This document shows positions 61,361-64,000 of a stretch of 64,000 nt of DNA, piece by piece; the stretch's first letter is position 1; the number at the start of each line of letters is the position of its first letter. A model generated the notes under the pieces. It saw nothing but the letters and a program-made list of their open reading frames with translations, searched no databases and had not been told where the DNA came from. Origin of the DNA: Roseomonas aerilata DSM 19363 (lineage in GTDB: Bacteria > Pseudomonadota > Alphaproteobacteria > Acetobacterales > Acetobacteraceae); NCBI RefSeq assembly GCF_000711725.1, contig NZ_JONP01000015.1, forward strand, positions 1-64,000, in the 5' to 3' direction. A program made the position numbers and the translations under genes.

Positions 61361-62340
61361 TGCCGCCGCTGGTCGAGATCACCGGCCTCACGGCCGCATT
61401 CGACGGGGTACCGGCCCTGCGCGGCGTGGACCTCTCCGTCGAGCGCGGCGAGGCCGTGGCGCTGGTCGGGGAATCCGGCTGCGGGAAATCCGTGACTTGG
61501 CTCGCCGCGCTCGGCCTGCTGCCGGGCAAGGCCCGCGTCGGCGGCAGCGTACGGCTGGATGGGGCGGAGATCCTGCACGCGCCGGCGGCCACGCTGGACG
61601 CCATGCGCGGCGGGCGGATCGCCATGATCTTCCAGGACCCGGCCAGCAGCCTTAACCCGGTCCATCGGATCGGGCGGCAGATCACCGAGGCGCTGGCCCT
61701 GCATCGCGGCATGACCGGCACCGCCGCGCGGGAGGAGGCGCGGCGACTGCTGGACCGCGTGGGCATGCCCGATGCGCGGCGGCGGCTAGATGCCTATCCG
61801 CACGAGCTCTCGGGCGGGCAGAACCAGCGCGTGATGATCGCCATGGCCCTCGCGGGGTCGCCGGAACTGCTGGTGGCGGACGAGCCGACCACGGCGCTCG
61901 ACGTCACCATCCAGGCGCAGATCCTGGAGTTGCTGGCGGAAATCCGGCGGGACACCGGCATGGCGCTCGTCCTCATCTCCCACGACCTCGGCGTGGTCGC
62001 CGAGACCTGCGAGCGCGTCTGCGTGATGTATGCCGGGCGCATCGTGGAGGAGACGACCGCGGCCGACCTCTTCGCCGCGCCGGCGCATCCCTATGCCGCG
62101 GGGCTGCTTGCCGCGCTGCCGCCGATCGACGGACCGCGCCGGCCGTTGGCCGCCATTCCCGGCGGCGTGCCGGAACCCTGGGCCATGCCGCCGGGTTGCC
62201 CCTATGCCCCGCGCTGCCCGCGGCACGTGGCGGGCTGCGACGCGGCGGTGCCGCGGCTTTCGACCGTCGCACCCGCCCACCGGGCCGCCTGCATACGGCC
62301 GCTGCCTGAGGGCACCGCGCGGGAGTTGATGAGAGCATGA
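61360..62340 (+). CDS. oligopeptide-type ABC transporter ATP-binding protein (DppD-like)
   Basis: A 326-residue ATPase: Walker A GESGCGKS, signature [16 protein letters not shown] (Asn where Gln-Gln/Arg is common), Walker [13 protein letters not shown], and the Dpp-type C-terminal oligopeptide domain with [15 protein letters not shown] cysteines. ATG 61360 overlaps the binding-protein stop. It pairs with the next ATPase. Confidence 0.92.
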   Translation: MPPLVEITGLTAAFDGVPALRGVDLSVERGEAVALVGESGCGKSVTWLAALGLLPGKARVGGSVRLDGAEILHAPAATLDAMRGGRIAMIFQDPASSLNPVHRIGRQITEALALHRGMTGTAAREEARRLLDRVGMPDARRRLDAYPHELSGGQNQRVMIAMALAGSPELLVADEPTTALDVTIQAQILELLAEIRRDTGMALVLISHDLGVVAETCERVCVMYAGRIVEETTAADLFAAPAHPYAAGLLAALPPIDGPRRPLAAIPGGVPEPWAMPPGCPYAPRCPRHVAGCDAAVPRLSTVAPAHRAACIRPLPEGTARELMRA

Positions 62341-63356
62341 CCGGGGACGAACCCCTTCTTCACGCGCAGGACCTCGTCCGCCGCTACACGATGCGCCGCG
62401 GGATGTTCGGCAAGCCGGTGGAGGTGCGGGCGGTGGACGGCGTCTCCCTTACCCTCCGGCGCGGGCAGACCTTGGGGCTGGTGGGCGAATCCGGCTGCGG
62501 CAAGTCCACGACCGGCCGCATGGTGCTGGGCCTTGAGGTGCCGGATGCCGGCGGCGTAGCCTTCGCCAACGAGCGGATGCCGTTGCCCGGCACGCCGGAA
62601 TGGCGGCGGCTGCGGGCGCGCATGACGATGGTCTACCAGGACCCCTTGGGGGCGCTGGACCGGCGCCTCGATATCGGGACGCAGGTGGCGGAGCCGCTGG
62701 AGATCCACGGCATCGGCACCCGAGCAGACCGTCCCGGCCGTGTGGAGGCGCTTCTGCGGGGCGTCGGGCTGCGGCCGGACCATGCCCGAAGCTTTCCGCA
62801 CGAGCTTTCCGGCGGGCAGCGCCAGCGTGCTGTGCTCGCCCGGGCGCTGGCGACCGCGCCGGATCTGCTCGTCTGCGACGAGCCGATCAGCGCGCTCGAC
62901 GTTTCCATCCAGGCGCAGGTGATGAACCTGCTGTCCGAGGTGCAGGCGCGCACGGGCGTCGCCATGCTCTTCATCAGCCACGACCTGCGCGCGGTGCGGC
63001 AGATGAGCCACCGGGTGGCCGTGATGTATCTCGGCCGCGTGGTGGAGGAGGGCGAGCCGGACGACGTGTTGCACGCTCCCGCCCACCCTTATTCTCAGGC
63101 CCTCGTCTCCGCCATTCCCCATCCGGGACGACGTGGCGGGCGCATCGTGCTCAAGGGCGACCCGCCTAACCCCGCCGCGCGACCCGCGGGTTGCGCCTTC
63201 CATCCGCGCTGCGCCGTCGCCGCCGCTGTCTGCGCGCGGGAGGTGCCGGCCCTGAAGCGGCGCCCGTCGGATGGCCGGCTGGTCGCATGCCACGTGGCAC
63301 AGGGCGATGCCGCTGCCGGCGCTGGGTTGCCGCAGATCGCGATGGAGGCCGCCTGA
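62337..63356 (+). CDS. oligopeptide-type ABC transporter ATP-binding protein (DppF-like)
   Basis: A 339-residue ATPase: Walker [34 protein letters not shown], signature [16 protein letters not shown], Walker [13 protein letters not shown], and a C-terminal CAFHPRC segment. ATGA overlap with the previous gene. Confidence 0.92.
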   Translation: MTGDEPLLHAQDLVRRYTMRRGMFGKPVEVRAVDGVSLTLRRGQTLGLVGESGCGKSTTGRMVLGLEVPDAGGVAFANERMPLPGTPEWRRLRARMTMVYQDPLGALDRRLDIGTQVAEPLEIHGIGTRADRPGRVEALLRGVGLRPDHARSFPHELSGGQRQRAVLARALATAPDLLVCDEPISALDVSIQAQVMNLLSEVQARTGVAMLFISHDLRAVRQMSHRVAVMYLGRVVEEGEPDDVLHAPAHPYSQALVSAIPHPGRRGGRIVLKGDPPNPAARPAGCAFHPRCAVAAAVCAREVPALKRRPSDGRLVACHVAQGDAAAGAGLPQIAMEAA

Positions 63357-64000
63357 TGCTCCGCTTCCTCGGGCTGCGCCTTGCGCGGGCGCTACTGACG
63401 ATGGTTCTGGTAGTGACCTTCGCCTTCATCGTGCTGCGGCTCTCCGGCGACCCCGCGCTACTCATTATGTCCGCCGACGCGCCGCCGGAGGCGATCGCCG
63501 CCTTCCGCCAGGCCTGGGGGCTGAACGACCCGATCTGGGAGCAATACCTCCGCTACTTCGCGGCGATCTTCCGCGGCGATCTCGGCCAGTCCATGCGGGA
63601 CGGGCGGCCTGCCATCGAGCTGGTGGCGGAGCGCATTCCGGCCACCCTCGCGCTGACGCTGCCGGCGCTCGCAATCAAGCTCGGCCTCGGCATCCCCGCA
63701 GGGATCTACGCGGCGCTGCATCGCAACTCCTTCGCGGACAGGGCGGTGATGCTGCTGGCGGTGGCGGGCTTTACGGTGCCCTCATTCGTGCTGGGCCTCG
63801 TGCTGGTGCTCGTCTTCGCCGTGCAGTTGGGCTGGCTGCCCTCCGGAGGGCAGGAGAGCTGGCGCCACGGGGTGCTGCCCGTCCTCACCCTCGGGATCGG
63901 AGGCGCCGCGGTGCTGGCGCGCTTCACCCGCTCCGCCATGCTGGAGGTACTGGGCCAGCCCTATATGCGCACCGCGCTCGCCAAGGGCGTGCCCTGGGCG
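63356..64000 (+). CDS. ABC transporter permease, DppB-like, partial
   Basis: The first 215 residues of a BPD_transp_1 permease: N-terminal helix, SGDPALLIMSADAPPEA, YLRYFAAIFRGDLGQSMRDGRP and LTLPALAIKLGLGIPAGIYAAL. The rest runs off the right edge, where the second permease would be expected. It starts at ATG 63356, overlapping the ATPase stop. Confidence 0.9.
   Translation, partial: MLRFLGLRLARALLTMVLVVTFAFIVLRLSGDPALLIMSADAPPEAIAAFRQAWGLNDPIWEQYLRYFAAIFRGDLGQSMRDGRPAIELVAERIPATLALTLPALAIKLGLGIPAGIYAALHRNSFADRAVMLLAVAGFTVPSFVLGLVLVLVFAVQLGWLPSGGQESWRHGVLPVLTLGIGGAAVLARFTRSAMLEVLGQPYMRTALAKGVPWA

Noticed and set aside
1-64000. CRISPR arrays, insertion sequences, prophage, rRNA or integrative-element attachment sites
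   Set aside because: No spaced repeats, transposases, integrases or rRNA sequence seen; the single tRNA-Lys has no direct repeat of its 3' end nearby.

Overview
The window is a very GC-rich (roughly 70%), densely coding stretch of an alphaproteobacterial chromosome. The gene families, the GTTC-N7-GTTC type SOS box, and the mix of cox-type molybdoenzyme maturation genes, Bug-type binding proteins and PlcP/Agt-like lipid genes suggest an Acetobacteraceae member close to Roseomonas. That placement is inferred from gene content. No insertion sequence, prophage, CRISPR array or rRNA was seen. There is one tRNA gene, tRNA-Lys(UUU).

Layout. 0-2.1 kb: two tandem OmpA-type beta-barrel genes on the minus strand. 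The first runs off the left edge and the second is a 5'-truncated pseudogene. 2.1-8.1 kb: a small catabolic group with an FAD/Fe-S 2-hydroxyacid dehydrogenase, a cyanurate/barbiturate-type ring-opening amidohydrolase, a glyoxylate aminotransferase and a VOC protein. The first two share an exactly repeated bipartite 39-bp element. 8.4-14.7 kb: pleD, a CHAP peptidase-like protein, RidA, and an operon of Gfo/Idh oxidoreductase, MFS transporter, lipoprotein and an unknown protein. 15.0-20.5 kb: a tightly overlapping six-gene operon resembling the CO-dehydrogenase maturation genes (coxG, coxD, coxE, a split xdhC/coxI pair and a MoeA-MobA fusion), with no structural cox genes in the window. 20.7-33.8 kb: mostly housekeeping genes (isocitrate lyase family, DUF192, MBL fold, DUF815 ATPase, yajC, sodB, uvrA, ssb, gyrA, coaD, cyclophilin). 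33.9-46.9 kb: tRNA-Lys, a CLC channel, TauE, envelope glycosyltransferases, a Bug protein, msrP, a copper-chaperone gene behind a CueR-type promoter, BrkB and pqiABC.

The most interesting part is 47.1-64 kb, which appears to be about membrane lipids and phosphorus. It holds a PlcP-like metallophosphoesterase, a ceramide-glucosyltransferase/HpnI-like GT21 enzyme, a PmtA-like methyltransferase, a possible Mpo1-like membrane protein, an unusual class-III aminotransferase divergent from a phosphatidylserine decarboxylase, an Agt-like glycosyltransferase, a CYTH-CHAD protein, and a phosphonate/phosphodiester monoester hydrolase (pehA-like) leading a peptide-type ABC transporter operon. Several upstream regions carry direct repeats of TGTCA-like half-sites with an exact 11-bp period, as expected of Pho boxes. 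I infer a phosphate-starvation programme that breaks down phospholipids, replaces them with glycolipids or aminolipids, and scavenges phosphodiesters. The chemistry of the aminotransferase/decarboxylase pair is unknown to me and could be a new lipid head-group or sphingoid-base modification.
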